DNA of 64,000 nt from Quadrisphaera sp. RL12-1S (GCF_014270065.1 NZ_JACNME010000003.1:452942-516941); one strand, 5' to 3'; counted from the stretch's first letter, positions 1-9,208 are shown. A program made the numbers and translations. Notes: generated from the letters alone by a model not told the origin.

Positions 1-1090
1 AGTCGCGCACGTAGATGACCACGCCGCGCGAGGAGGAGAACTTGCCGCCCTCCATGGTGAGGAACTCCGAGGAGACCACCTCGGTGGGCAGCTCCAGGGC
101 CCCGTACTCCCCGGGCTCGCCGCCGCGCGCGCCGCGGCCGTCGTACCCGAGCAGCTCCGCCGGCCAGATCTGGGAGTGGAAGGTGATGTTGTCCTTCCCC
201 ATGAAGTACGCCGACCGCGCCTCCGGAGTGGACCACCACGAGCGCCACGCCTCCGGGTCCCCGGAGCGGCGCGCCCACTCGACGGACGCCGAGAGGTAGC
301 CGATGACGGCGTCGAACCAGACGTAGAGCCGCTTGTTCGGCTGGTCGCGCCAGCCGTCGAGCGGCACCGGGATGCCCCAGTCGATGTCGCGGGTCATGGC
401 GCGCGGGCGCACGTCGTCGAGGAGGTTGAGGGAGAACTTCAGCACGTTGGGACGCCACGCGCCGGCCTCGTCGCGCCCGTGCAGCCACTCCCCCAGCGCC
501 TCCGCGAGCGCTGGCAGGTCGAGGAAGAAGTGCTGGCTCTCCACGAACTGCGGCGTCTCGCCGTTGATCCGCGAGCGCGGGTCGATGAGGTCGACCGGGT
601 CGAGCTGGTTGCCGCAGTTGTCGCACTGGTCGCCGCGGGCGGAGCCGTAGGAGCAGATGGGGCAGGTGCCCTCGATGTAGCGGTCGGGCAGGGTGCGGCC
701 CGTCGACGGCGAGATCGCGCCCATGGTCGTCTGCTCGACCATGTACCCGTTGCGGTGCACGGTGGCGAACAGCTCCTGCGCCACGGCGTAGTGGTTGCGC
801 GTGGTGGTGCGGGTGAACAGGTCGTAGGACAGGCCGAGGGCCACGAGGTCCTCGACGATGATCCGGTTGTTCTTGTCCACCAGCTCCTGCGGCGTGACGC
901 CCTCCGCCTCGGCCTGCACGAGGATCGGCGTCCCGTGCTCGTCGGTGCCGGAGACCATGAGCACGTCGTGACCCGCCATCCGCATGTAGCGGCTGTAGAC
1001 GTCGGAGGGCACGCCGAAACCGGCGACGTGGCCGATGTGGCGCGGGCCGTTGGCGTACGGCCAGGCGACGGCGGACAGGACGTGGGTCAT
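1..1090 (-). CDS. metG: methionyl-tRNA synthetase, N-terminal part (3' end outside window)
   Basis: Charges tRNA(Met) with methionine in the cytoplasm. About 363 residues are visible, starting [15 protein letters not shown] at the ATG 1090-1088. The class I signature HIGH lies near residue 20. A four-cysteine zinc knuckle (CPIC...CDNC) sits near residues 143-159. The catalytic loop is near the left edge in the form GGKFSSSRG, a variant of the KMSKS loop that keeps the small-residue/Ser/Arg pattern. The reading frame is open to base 1, so the C-terminal anticodon-binding domain is missing only because the window ends. The gene is divergent from the next one, with about 157 bases between them that must hold both promoters. 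Family identity is very secure from these motifs. Confidence 0.97.
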   Translation of the reverse strand, partial: MTHVLSAVAWPYANGPRHIGHVAGFGVPSDVYSRYMRMAGHDVLMVSGTDEHGTPILVQAEAEGVTPQELVDKNNRIIVEDLVALGLSYDLFTRTTTRNHYAVAQELFATVHRNGYMVEQTTMGAISPSTGRTLPDRYIEGTCPICSYGSARGDQCDNCGNQLDPVDLIDPRSRINGETPQFVESQHFFLDLPALAEALGEWLHGRDEAGAWRPNVLKFSLNLLDDVRPRAMTRDIDWGIPVPLDGWRDQPNKRLYVWFDAVIGYLSASVEWARRSGDPEAWRSWWSTPEARSAYFMGKDNITFHSQIWPAELLGYDGRGARGGEPGEYGALELPTEVVSSEFLTMEGGKFSSSRGVVIYVRD

Positions 1091-1247
1091 GGCACGAGCG
1101 TAGTGAGGCCCCGACACGCCGATCTGCCCGAACGTCCCACGCGGGAGGCCCCCGGGGCGGCACGCTGGCCGGGCACCGGGTCTGCCGGTGCCCCTGCCGC
1201 CGGCCCGCCACCGGCTGCGGCGACCTGCGAGCCGTGGAGCACCGCCG

Positions 1248-2324
1248 ATGACGAGCCCCGCCTCGCCGCAGGCCGCCGCCCGGCGCGCGCTCCCGGCCGC
1301 CGCGCTGGCAGCCGGTCTGCTGCTCCTGGCCGCGCCTGCGCAGGCGGCGGTGGCCGGCGAGACGACGACGACGGCGACGACGGACGCGTCCTCCGCCGCT
1401 GCGCCGACGTCCGACGCCTCCTCGGCCGGCTCGGCCTCCTCCACCTCGACCACCGCTCCCGCCACCGACCCGACGGGGGCCGGCAGCACCGGGGGGCCGA
1501 GCACTCCCGCGCCGTCCCCGTCCGGGGGCACGGCGACCCCGGGCACCCCGGGCACGCCCACGCCCTCGGACGGGACGGGCTCGGCGCCGACGAGCACGCC
1601 CACCGGCGGAGCCACGCCCCCGACGGCCACCCCCACCTCCAGCCCGACGGGCGTCCCCGCGTGCCCGCCGCCGTCGTCGTCCCCCTCGGCGACGGCGACG
1701 ACGACGAGCGCACCGGCCGTGCCGAGCCCGTCCGAGACCACTGCGACCACCTCACCGACGACCACCCCGACCAGCACTCCGACCAGCACTCCGACCGCGA
1801 CCGCGACGCCGACGTGCGGGACGCCAGCCCCTCCCAGCGCCTCGGCCAGCGCGCCGCCCTCCCCGGTGCCGACGGTGGCCAGCACCCCGCGCGGTCCGGT
1901 GGTCGTGACGACGCCCGTGGTGGTCCGCCGGCCGGTGTCGGTGCCCCTCAGCGGCGACCGCCGCTCCTCCACCGCCGGGCGCGGGGTCTCCGTGGCGGTG
2001 GCCGTGACCTCCCTCGCCCAGACCCCGGCCTGTGAGCAGGCGCCCGTCCCGGTGCCGACCGCGACCCTCCTGGTGGCGACCGATCCCGCGCTGACAGCGC
2101 CCCGGCCCGACGAGTCGCTCCTGCTGGGCGCCGCGCCCGTGCCCGCCGCGACGGGCACGGCTGCGGGCGCACCCGTGACGGAGGTCGCCGCCCAGCCGGT
2201 GAGCTGGCTCGAGGACGTCAGCACCTACGGCATGCCCCTGCTCGTGGGCGGTGCGCTGCTGGTGGCGCTCACCGGCTCCTCCGGGCTGCGCCGGCGCCTG
2301 GCGCGACGACGGCGCGAGGGCTGA
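1248..2324 (+). CDS. Ser/Thr/Pro-rich exported protein with C-terminal membrane anchor (copy 1)
   Basis: No recognised family. The 358-residue protein starts at ATG 1248, with GGAG about 9 bases upstream. Residues 1-35 form a signal peptide (Ala/Leu core ending AQA). About 200 residues of Ser/Thr/Pro/Ala low-complexity sequence follow. Next is a less repetitive region with two cysteines, then a hydrophobic helix containing [10 protein letters not shown] and an Arg-rich tail. This is the layout of a surface stalk protein held by a C-terminal transmembrane helix. There is no LPXTG motif. It is first of four similar tandem genes; the PLLVGGALL anchor string recurs in copy 4 (5275-6135), which supports common origin. 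The stalk is a likely site for O-mannosylation, as is known for actinobacterial Ser/Thr/Pro-rich exported proteins (inference). Confidence 0.8.
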   Translation: MTSPASPQAAARRALPAAALAAGLLLLAAPAQAAVAGETTTTATTDASSAAAPTSDASSAGSASSTSTTAPATDPTGAGSTGGPSTPAPSPSGGTATPGTPGTPTPSDGTGSAPTSTPTGGATPPTATPTSSPTGVPACPPPSSSPSATATTTSAPAVPSPSETTATTSPTTTPTSTPTSTPTATATPTCGTPAPPSASASAPPSPVPTVASTPRGPVVVTTPVVVRRPVSVPLSGDRRSSTAGRGVSVAVAVTSLAQTPACEQAPVPVPTATLLVATDPALTAPRPDESLLLGAAPVPAATGTAAGAPVTEVAAQPVSWLEDVSTYGMPLLVGGALLVALTGSSGLRRRLARRRREG

Positions 2325-2476
2325 CCGGGCCCACCTCCCCGCGCCGGCGTGTCGCGTCCCCTTTCGGGGCGCTCCGTGGCACAGTCGGTCGGTTCGCCTG
2401 CGCTCGGCGCCGCTGGACCGGCAGCATGGCGCCGGCGCGCCCAGGGGGGACGCGCGGACGTCGAGAGGACCCGTTC

Positions 2477-3700
2477 ATGCCGCGCCACCCCGAGGGCTCC
2501 GCCGTTCCGGTCGACGCCGCACCGGTCGCTCGCAAGGGCGCGCTGCGCGCAGCGGGTGTGCTGGGCCTCGTGGGCGCGAGCGTGGTGGCGGCACCGGTCA
2601 CGGCGATGGCCTCGACCGACGCTCCCGAGGCGAGCGCCGCGCACGCCTCCCCCGACGCCACCCAGCCGACGGACGGCGCGACCGCCGACGGAGCGACGAC
2701 ATCGACGGCGTCGGCGTCGCCGTCGGCCGGGTCCGAGCCGTCGGCCGACAGGGGGCCGGCCGGGTCGCGGGGGGCTCACCGCGCCGACGACGACGCGGCG
2801 CACGAGCAGCACGACGAGCACACCGCGGACGCCGACGAGCAGCCCAGCGAGCAGCCCAGCGAGCAGCGCTGCGACCAGGACCAGTCGGCGGGCGACCACG
2901 GCGACCACGGCGACCAGGGCGACGGCCACGGCGGTGGGCAGGCCGAGACCCCGGCGGCCCCCGCCGAGGTGTGGCACCCGGACCAGGAGCCGGTCCAGGC
3001 CGACCAGGACCCCGTTCCTGATCAGCAGGACCACCAGGACTCGGGTGAGCAGGAGGACCACCAGGGCGCTGGCGAGCAGGAGGACCACCAGGGCGCTGGC
3101 GAGCAGCCCGCGTCCTGGCAGCCTGTGGAGCAGTCGTCCGCGCCGGCCGATCCCCCGGCCCTCGCTGAGGCAGTGGTCGCCGCGGTCGCCGAAGCGGCCC
3201 CGGCGGCGCAGCAGGCGCCCGCGGTGGTGGCGGCACCCGCCGTCGTCGTCCAGCAGGTCTCCGCGGCCGCGCCCGTCGTCGAGCAGCGGGCCAGCGGGCG
3301 CCGCGCGGCCAGCGCAGAGCCGGACAGCCCCTCGCGGTCCGCGCGGACCGCTCCCGCCCAGCACCGCGCGCAGGGACCGGTGGCGCCCGTGGCCGGGCTG
3401 CTCACGGCCGCTGCGGACAGCGGCACGGACGCGCTCTCCGCGGGCAGCGGCACCTACGTGCAGGGAGCTCCGGTGACCGGCGCCGGCACCGGCGACGGCG
3501 CCGCGGACGGCGGGATCGGCACCCGTCTCGGCCCGGTGGCCGCGGCCAGCGGGCCGACGGCGCTGGGCGCCGTCCCCACCGGCGGTGAGGAGCAGGGCGG
3601 GAGCCAGAGCTGGCTGCTGCCGATGGGCATCGGCCTCGGCCTGGTGGCCGCGCTCGGCGGTGCGGAGGGCGTCATGCGCAAGCGCCGGAACCGGGCCTGA
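2477..3700 (+). CDS. low-complexity exported protein with C-terminal membrane anchor (copy 2)
   Basis: Unrecognised protein of 407 residues. The ATG at 2477 is chosen because GAGAGGA lies about 8 bases upstream and the preceding in-frame codons do not look like protein. The signal peptide is about residues 20-46 (ends ALA-like at VTAMAS). The middle is unusual. It is rich in Asp, Glu, His and Gln with short tandem repeats (EQPSEQPSEQ; DHGDHGDQGD; two perfect GEQEDHQGA units), then Ala/Pro/Val-rich. The C-terminus is a hydrophobic helix (LLPMGIGLGLVAALGG) followed by MRKRRNRA. It has the same exported-stalk-plus-anchor plan as its neighbours but a charged stalk instead of a Ser/Thr one. The acidic/His repeat could bind metal, but that is only a guess. 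Confidence 0.75.
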   Translation: MPRHPEGSAVPVDAAPVARKGALRAAGVLGLVGASVVAAPVTAMASTDAPEASAAHASPDATQPTDGATADGATTSTASASPSAGSEPSADRGPAGSRGAHRADDDAAHEQHDEHTADADEQPSEQPSEQRCDQDQSAGDHGDHGDQGDGHGGGQAETPAAPAEVWHPDQEPVQADQDPVPDQQDHQDSGEQEDHQGAGEQEDHQGAGEQPASWQPVEQSSAPADPPALAEAVVAAVAEAAPAAQQAPAVVAAPAVVVQQVSAAAPVVEQRASGRRAASAEPDSPSRSARTAPAQHRAQGPVAPVAGLLTAAADSGTDALSAGSGTYVQGAPVTGAGTGDGAADGGIGTRLGPVAAASGPTALGAVPTGGEEQGGSQSWLLPMGIGLGLVAALGGAEGVMRKRRNRA

Positions 3701-3852
3701 CGTCCTGCGGGGTCGGCCCCCGGACTTCACGATCCGGGAGAGATCGGGCATTCTGACCCCGCCCCACCCCCCTGTGGTGCCCCCCGGTGCGGGTCAGCGC
3801 CGACGGACCCCGCTTGGAGCCCGCGCGTGCGCCCCTTCCCTGGAGACCACCG

Positions 3853-5094
3853 GTGAGCGCCGCGGCGCGCGGAGCGCGCGCCCTCGGGGTCATCGGCCTG
3901 TCCGGGCTCGGCCTGCTCGCGGTGCCGGCCGTGGCCCACGCCGACGAGACGCCGTCAGCGGTGGCCTCCCCGAGCGCCACCGCCGAGTCCTCGAGCTCGA
4001 CGACGACGACCGCCTCTGAGCGCCCGAGCAGCGCCGACGCGCCGAGCGGCAGCGCCGCCAGCGCCTCTCCTCCGGACGACGCGTCCAGCAGCCTCGGGCC
4101 CTCGAGCAGCGCTGGAGCCCCGAGCACCAGCGGCAGCAGCCCGTCCAGCTCGCCGTCCGAGGAGCCGTCGTCGCCCTCATCAGCACCGGCACCGACCCCG
4201 ACGGCCAGCGGGACCACCAGCCAGGGCGCCGCAGGCCCCAGCACCACCCCGAGCCCGTCTCCCTCCGCCGGGACGACGTCGCCCACCAGCACCACCTCGG
4301 CCTCGCCGACGGGCGGCTCGTCGTCGCCCTCACCGTCGACGAGCGGCTCCCCCAGCAGCCCGGCGCCGTCCAGCAGCCCGGTCCCGTCGGGCTCGAGCAC
4401 GCCCCAGCAGACGCCGGGCACCGGTGCCGTCTTCAGTCCCCGGTCCTCGGCGCCCTCATCCGCACCGTCGAGCAGCGGGGAGGCGACCCCGACGCCGCAG
4501 GGCACCTCCGCGCCGTCGGCGTGGTCGCAGCCGCGGTGGACCACCACCCTGGACGGCGCGTGGGGAGGCGGCAGCGCTGCGAGCTCGACGGCTCCCGGTG
4601 GTGCCGCAGTGCTCGGGCCGCCGTCCTCGTCGCCGACGGCCGCTGGGTCCGCCACGGGGTCCACCTCCGGGTCCGCCACGGGCACGCCTGCGGCCTCGGG
4701 TCGTCACGTCAACACCTCGGCGCTCGTCGACGCGCTCCGCGAGGGCACCGAGCTGCAGCAGGGGGCGGCCCGGCACCGCGCCACCGGTCCCGTCGACACC
4801 GTGCAGCTGCTGTCCGCCGTGGTCGACGGCAGCGGCCGGACCTCGGGCGGCGGCCAGGTCGGGACGTCCCTCGGCGCGCTGTCGGCACCTGCGGACGCGG
4901 GAGCTGCCCTCCTGTCCACCGAGGCCTCTGCCCGGCGGACCACCCCGGGCACCACGGGGTCCGCGGACACCGTGCTCCTGCTCACCACCGTCGGGGCCGC
5001 GCTCGCCCTCGCCGGGACGGCGCTGGAGACCGCGCGCCGCCAGCGGGTCCGTGCCGCGGTGGCCCGGGGCCGCGGCCGACGTGCGCGGCGCTGA
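3853..5094 (+). CDS. Ser/Thr/Pro-rich exported protein with C-terminal membrane anchor (copy 3)
   Basis: Unrecognised protein of 413 residues. The GTG at 3853 is preferred over an upstream GTG at 3787 because GGAGA sits 6 bases before it and the resulting N-terminus is a clean signal peptide (VSAAARGARALGVIGL... ending AHA). Residues of about 35-230 are almost pure Ser/Thr/Pro/Ala/Gly. A more complex region of about 100 residues follows (NTSALVDALREGTEL; TVQLLSAVVDGSG). The protein ends in a hydrophobic segment (TVLLLTTVGAALALAGTAL) and a long Arg-rich tail. No LPXTG. The complex region before the anchor is the best place to look for a folded domain. It is third in the tandem set; only 152 bases separate it from copy 2. 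Confidence 0.78.
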   Translation: MSAAARGARALGVIGLSGLGLLAVPAVAHADETPSAVASPSATAESSSSTTTTASERPSSADAPSGSAASASPPDDASSSLGPSSSAGAPSTSGSSPSSSPSEEPSSPSSAPAPTPTASGTTSQGAAGPSTTPSPSPSAGTTSPTSTTSASPTGGSSSPSPSTSGSPSSPAPSSSPVPSGSSTPQQTPGTGAVFSPRSSAPSSAPSSSGEATPTPQGTSAPSAWSQPRWTTTLDGAWGGGSAASSTAPGGAAVLGPPSSSPTAAGSATGSTSGSATGTPAASGRHVNTSALVDALREGTELQQGAARHRATGPVDTVQLLSAVVDGSGRTSGGGQVGTSLGALSAPADAGAALLSTEASARRTTPGTTGSADTVLLLTTVGAALALAGTALETARRQRVRAAVARGRGRRARR

Positions 5095-5274
5095 CCGCAC
5101 TCCCGATCACACTGCGTAGACCTGCTGTCACCAGCGGGTCCTCGGGTGCGGCGTCGAGGGTCACAGCGCCGTCACGGCGCGCCGACCGGACTTCCCCGCC
5201 GCGTCGCTGCGGCGCACGATGGGGGTGCTGCGCGGTCCGTTCGGCCTGCTCAGCGCGAGGAGAGGGGACTGGCC

Positions 5275-6135
5275 GTGGAGGGCCTGCAGCTGACCGGACC
5301 GGACGCCCGCTCGTCGGTGGGGCGCGTGCTCTCACTGGGGGTCGGGGCGCTCGTCGCAGGCGCCGTGCTGCTCGCACCCGGCACGGCCGTCGCCGCCACG
5401 GCCGACGCCACCGGCTCCGCGGGCGCGACGGCGGACGCGGCCGGGTCGTCGTCCACCAGTGCTGGAACGGGCGCCGGAGCCGGCGGCACCAGCACCGGAG
5501 AGGGCGCCGAGACCGGAACGGGCACGGGCACGGGCACGGGCACGACGGCACCGCCCAGCACCACGCCTCCGACCACCGCCCCGCCGGTCACCGCCCCTCC
5601 GACCACGGCACCCCCCACCACGGCACCCCCCACCACCGCCCCGCCGGCCACCGCCCCGCCCACCACGGCACCCCCGACGACGGCACCGCCCACCACGGCT
5701 CCGCCGAGCAGCGCTGCGCCGCTCCCGGTGTCCACGACGCCGCCCACGGTGCCCACCCGGACCGCGACGACCCCGCGCGCGGTGACCGCTCCCCGCGCAG
5801 CGACCACCCCTCGCGCGGCGGCGTCGCCGTCGCTGGCCACGCTGCTCCCCAGTGCGAGCCAGTCCTCGCAGACGGTGGTCCCGCTGTCCGACTCGGTGAC
5901 CGTCGGGCAGCTCGGCGGCAGCGGTCAGCTCGCGCAGGCAGCGCCGGCGCTGCCGGAGGGGGTGCAGGCGGTGGCCGACGGCACGACCACCCTCGGCGCG
6001 GTGGACGCGCAGTCGGCCGAGACGTCCGTCCAGGACGTCGCCGGGATCCTCGCCCCGCTGCTCGTCGGCGGTGCCCTGCTGGCAGGGGTGCTCGGTCTGT
6101 CGGCGCAGGAGCGCAAGAGGCGCCGCGCTCGCTGA
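5275..6135 (+). CDS. Thr/Pro-repeat exported protein with C-terminal membrane anchor (copy 4)
   Basis: Unrecognised protein of 286 residues. The start is set at GTG 5275, preceded by GAGGAGAGGGGA; longer in-frame starts lack a ribosome site. A signal peptide (VGALVAGAVLLAPGTAVAA) leads into a stalk with about a dozen consecutive TTAPP/TAPPT-type pentapeptide repeats near 5560-5710. Next come about 100 residues of more normal composition (LPEGVQAVADGTTTLGAV), then the anchor [16 protein letters not shown] and the tail ERKRRRAR. The anchor resembles that of copy 1. Proline/threonine pentapeptide stalks typically form extended rods that hold a head away from the cell surface (inference). The gene ends 3 bases from the converging gene at 6139. 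Confidence 0.8.
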   Translation: MEGLQLTGPDARSSVGRVLSLGVGALVAGAVLLAPGTAVAATADATGSAGATADAAGSSSTSAGTGAGAGGTSTGEGAETGTGTGTGTGTTAPPSTTPPTTAPPVTAPPTTAPPTTAPPTTAPPATAPPTTAPPTTAPPTTAPPSSAAPLPVSTTPPTVPTRTATTPRAVTAPRAATTPRAAASPSLATLLPSASQSSQTVVPLSDSVTVGQLGGSGQLAQAAPALPEGVQAVADGTTTLGAVDAQSAETSVQDVAGILAPLLVGGALLAGVLGLSAQERKRRRAR

Positions 6136-6138
6136 CGC

Positions 6139-7014
6139 TCAGGGCGAGCGGGTCGCGGGCGTGCTCGCCCGGCGCGTGAGCCGGGGCCGCACCAGCTCGA
6201 CGCGCGGGCGCTGGTCGTCGTCGTCCCCCTCGAGGAGGCCGAAGACGGCCTCCACGGCGCGCCGGGACACCTCCAGCGGCTCCTGCGAGACGCTGGTGAG
6301 CGGCGGCGACAGCGCCGCAGCCACCTGGTCGGTGCACAGCGCCACCACCGCGAGGTGGACGCCCGGCACCAGCCCGCGGTCGGCGAGGGCCGCCAGCACG
6401 CCGGGCAGCGACTCGGGGTGCGGCAGGACGAGCCCGGGCAGCACGCCGTCCTCCTCCTCCTCGGACAGCACCACGTCGAGGGCGGCGTCGACCGCGGCGC
6501 GGTCCAGGTCCACCGGGGGCAGCACCTGCAGCGGCAGCTCGCGGCGCGCGGCCTCGGCCACCGCGCCGCCCTCGAAGCGCGCGACGTAGCCCAGGCCCCG
6601 CTCGACGATGTCGTGGGGGTGCCCGAACAGCGCGGCCGAGCGGCAGCCGCAGGCGGCGAGCTCGGCCACGGCGAGCGCCCCGGCGGCGACGAAGTCGACG
6701 TCGACGCAGTGGGTCTGGCCGGGGTCTTCCGGGACTCCGATGAGGACCACGGGCACGCCCCGCTCGCGGGCGGCGAGCGCCCGGCGGTCGTGGGACTCGA
6801 CCTCCATGAGCAGGAGCGCGTCGACGAGCCCCCGGTCGCAGAGGCGATGGACGCCGGCCACGCCGTCGTCGGCGGTGACGAGGAGGAGGTCGTGGTCGTG
6901 CTCGCGGACCGCGGCGGCCACGGTCTCCACGAACGGCAGCTTGCCCGCGTGGTCGGCGTCCGGGCCGAAGGGCACCAGCAGGCCCACCACGCGGGACCTG
7001 GGTCGACCGCTCAC
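6139..7014 (-). CDS. LacI-family sugar-sensing domain lacking the helix-turn-helix
   Basis: A 291-residue protein that is essentially the periplasmic-binding-protein-like effector domain of a LacI/GalR regulator. It begins almost directly at RVVGLLVPFG, with no N-terminal helix-turn-helix or hinge. GTG 7014 is chosen because GGAGGT lies 7 bases upstream; a TTG at 7041 would add only nine residues. It matches the complete LacI protein at 12482-13570 along its whole length (shared EHDHDLLLVT, VPVVLIGVP, VDVDF..AGALAVAELA, ALADRGLVPG, RPRLTRRAST), so it is a paralog. It lies downstream of the sugar operon, behind a strong hairpin. It may be a DNA-free modulator that dimerises with LacI, or a decaying duplicate. 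Nothing inside the frame looks broken. Confidence 0.85.
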   Translation of the reverse strand: MSGRPRSRVVGLLVPFGPDADHAGKLPFVETVAAAVREHDHDLLLVTADDGVAGVHRLCDRGLVDALLLMEVESHDRRALAARERGVPVVLIGVPEDPGQTHCVDVDFVAAGALAVAELAACGCRSAALFGHPHDIVERGLGYVARFEGGAVAEAARRELPLQVLPPVDLDRAAVDAALDVVLSEEEEDGVLPGLVLPHPESLPGVLAALADRGLVPGVHLAVVALCTDQVAAALSPPLTSVSQEPLEVSRRAVEAVFGLLEGDDDDQRPRVELVRPRLTRRASTPATRSP

Positions 7015-7083
7015 CCACGCACCTCCGTCGACGCGCGCCAAGGCCGGTCAACGTACCGCAGCACCCCTGACCTGCGACGATCA

Positions 7084-7119
7084 AGGGAGCTGCACCCGCG
7101 TCGGCGGGTGCAGCTCCCT
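7084..7119 (-). terminator. perfect 16-bp hairpin, likely operon terminator
   Basis: AGGGAGCTGCACCCGC (7084-7099) pairs exactly with 7104-7119 around a 4-base loop. It lies 33 bases beyond the stop of the oxidoreductase gene and before the LacI-like gene. It lacks a long U-tract, as is common for high-GC terminators. Its left arm overlaps a short sequence repeated in the intergenic region near 45733 and 45964. Confidence 0.7.
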
Positions 7120-7151
7120 CGGTCGCCGCGGTCGCGGCGGGGGGCGGGGTG

Positions 7152-8273
7152 TCAGCCGCCGAGGACGGAGCGCACCGACGTCCACGAGCGCAGCTGCTCG
7201 CGCACGTCCTCGCGCCGCTCGGCCTCCACGGCCTGCTCCCACGCGCGGGTGAGCACGTCGTCGAGCTGCACGCGGTGCCCGACGGCCGCCGCCTCGACAG
7301 CGGCCTCCACCATCGCCTGGCTGAGCACGTTCTCGTGCACCTCGCTCTGCGGCGTGGTGCCGGTGCGCAGCGCGTCCACGAACACTGCGAGCGCGCCGCC
7401 GATGCCGTCGTGCGGGAGGCGGGCGCCGGGCTCGGGCACGGCGGCGCCGGAGTCGGCGACGTCGACGGTCGGCTCGTGGTCCCCGTCCCAGAGGGCGGAG
7501 CCCTTCTCGCCCCCGGCGCGCCAGACGCCGTTCCACGACGTCTCGGCACCCGGAGCGCACCAGGAGCCGTTGAAGACGTAGCGGGCACCGCCGGTGAACT
7601 CGAACACCGCCGTGGCGGAGGCGTCGCCCGCGTACCAGCTCCACGAGGGGTTCCACTCCTCGCACGTCACCGAGACGGGCTCGGTGCCGAGGAGGAAGCG
7701 CGCCATGTCGAACTGGTGGATGGCCATGTCCACGAGCAGCGGGTGGTCCATGGCGTCGCGGAACCCGCCGAAGTGCGGGGCCTTGAAGAAGTCGGTCTGG
7801 AGCAGGCCGACGCCCCCGAGGCCGCGCAGCAGGTCGCGGTAGGCCCACAGCTGGGGGTTCCAGCGGCGGGACTGGCTGACCATGAAGAGCTTCTCGCTCA
7901 CCTCGGCGGCCGCGACCAGCGACAGCGACTGGGCGAGCGTGGCCGCGCACGGCTTCTCGCCCAGCACCGGCAGCCCGGCGAACAGGGCGGCGGTGGTCAC
8001 CGGGTGGTGCGCGCCGGGGACCGTGATGTCGAGGACGGCGGTGGCGCCCGTCTCGGAGGCCAGTGCCACGGCGTCCGTCCCCACGGCGACGTCCGCGTGG
8101 CCGCGCTCGGCCAGCTGGCGGCGGGCGGCGTCGAGGTCGAGGTCGACCAGGCCGACCAGCTCGACGTCAGCCGACTCCGCCACCATCGACAGCCACGCGC
8201 CGCCCATGGCGCCCGCGCCGACCTGCACGACCCTCAGGGCGTCCGAGCGCCCGGTGGACCCGTTCCCGATCAC
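7152..8273 (-). CDS. Gfo/Idh/MocA family sugar oxidoreductase
   Basis: NAD(P)-dependent dehydrogenase of the glucose-fructose oxidoreductase / inositol dehydrogenase family, cytoplasmic, 373 residues. The Rossmann motif is [13 protein letters not shown] near residue 15. The family lysine motif is VLGEKPCA, and a histidine-containing segment [11 protein letters not shown] follows. GTG 8273 overlaps the upstream stop by four bases (GTGA), so translation is probably coupled to the ThuA-like gene. It is the last gene of the ABC-transporter operon. This position suggests oxidation of the imported sugar or sugar alcohol, but the exact substrate cannot be read from sequence. A strong hairpin follows the stop. 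Confidence 0.93.
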   Translation of the reverse strand: MIGNGSTGRSDALRVVQVGAGAMGGAWLSMVAESADVELVGLVDLDLDAARRQLAERGHADVAVGTDAVALASETGATAVLDITVPGAHHPVTTAALFAGLPVLGEKPCAATLAQSLSLVAAAEVSEKLFMVSQSRRWNPQLWAYRDLLRGLGGVGLLQTDFFKAPHFGGFRDAMDHPLLVDMAIHQFDMARFLLGTEPVSVTCEEWNPSWSWYAGDASATAVFEFTGGARYVFNGSWCAPGAETSWNGVWRAGGEKGSALWDGDHEPTVDVADSGAAVPEPGARLPHDGIGGALAVFVDALRTGTTPQSEVHENVLSQAMVEAAVEAAAVGHRVQLDDVLTRAWEQAVEAERREDVREQLRSWTSVRSVLGG

Positions 8274-9208
8274 GACCCCACCCTCGCAGACGGGTCGAGG
8301 GCGCCGGTGTAGTCGAAGCCGCGGTAGAAGTCCTCGGTGTCGTGGCGCAGGAGCACGGGGTGCTCGCGGCGGGCGCGCAGGGTGACGGCCCACTCCACGG
8401 CGTTGGCGATGACCTTGCGCACGCCCGGGTGGAAGTACGTGGGGTAGTCCTGGTCACCGGGGCGGAAGTAGAAGATCTTCCCGTGGCCGCGCTTGTAGGT
8501 CATGCCGGACCTGAACACCTCCCCGCCGGTGAAGGTGGAGAGGAACACCAGCTCGTCGGGGGCGGGCACGTCGAAGAACTCGCCGTACATCTCGTCCTCG
8601 TCGATGACCATCGGGTGCGGGACGCCCTGCGCGATGGGGTGCGTCGGGTCGACCGTCCAGATCAGCTCCCGGTCGTGCTCGGAGCGCCACCGCAGCGTGC
8701 ACGTCGTGCCCATGAGCTTGGTGAAGATCTTCGACCAGTGGCCCGAGTGCAGCACGATGAGGCCCATGCCGTCGAGCACGTGGCGGTGCACGCGCTCGAC
8801 CACCTCGTCGCTGACCTGGTCGTGGGCGGCGTGGCCCCACCAGGTGAGCACGTCGGTCTCGCGCAGCACCTCCTCGGACAGGCCGTGGTCGGCGTCGGCG
8901 TCGAGGGTGGCGGTGCGGACCACGGCCCGCTCCCCCAGGTGCGCCTCGATGCCCTCGGCCACCGCGCCGTGCATGCCGGTCGGGTAGCGCTCGGCGACCT
9001 CCGGCTCCTGGCGCTCGTGGACGTTCTCGCCCCACACCGTGACGCGGATCGGCCGGCCGGTGGCGGCCACGCTGGAGTCGGCGCCGCGATCGGGCCCGGT
9101 CACCGCGAAGCGGCGGCCGCCCTCCTCGCCGTGGTCACCGGTCTTCATCTCTGACATGGGGGTGGCGCTCCCTGCACTGTTCGTGGGGCTGTTCGTGGGG
9201 CTGGTCAC
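8270..9208 (-). CDS. ThuA-domain protein (trehalose-utilization-like)
   Basis: Member of the ThuA family, a glutamine-amidotransferase-like fold often paired with Gfo/Idh/MocA dehydrogenases in sugar operons. The domain runs from [12 protein letters not shown] to the end, with [29 protein letters not shown] and [16 protein letters not shown] as recognisable segments. Two starts are possible. GTG 9208 has GGGGGAG 7 bases upstream and overlaps the previous stop by four bases; ATG 9157 has AGGGAG 10 bases upstream. I use 9208 because every junction in this operon is a GTGA overlap, but the extra residues ([12 protein letters not shown]) are low-complexity, so 9157 is also credible. ThuA is linked genetically to disaccharide use in rhizobia; its precise chemistry is unsettled. 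Confidence 0.9.
   Translation of the reverse strand: MTSPTNSPTNSAGSATPMSEMKTGDHGEEGGRRFAVTGPDRGADSSVAATGRPIRVTVWGENVHERQEPEVAERYPTGMHGAVAEGIEAHLGERAVVRTATLDADADHGLSEEVLRETDVLTWWGHAAHDQVSDEVVERVHRHVLDGMGLIVLHSGHWSKIFTKLMGTTCTLRWRSEHDRELIWTVDPTHPIAQGVPHPMVIDEDEMYGEFFDVPAPDELVFLSTFTGGEVFRSGMTYKRGHGKIFYFRPGDQDYPTYFHPGVRKVIANAVEWAVTLRARREHPVLLRHDTEDFYRGFDYTGALDPSARVGS

Noticed and set aside
176..2035. 619-residue plus-strand frame over metG and the first stalk gene
   Set aside because: Antisense to metG, whose HIGH and zinc motifs are unmistakable.
5540..5720. Possible CRISPR or minisatellite array
   Set aside because: The repeats are in frame and encode Thr/Pro pentapeptides with no spacers.
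1248..6135. LPXTG sortase substrates
   Set aside because: No LPXTG-like motif precedes any of the C-terminal helices.
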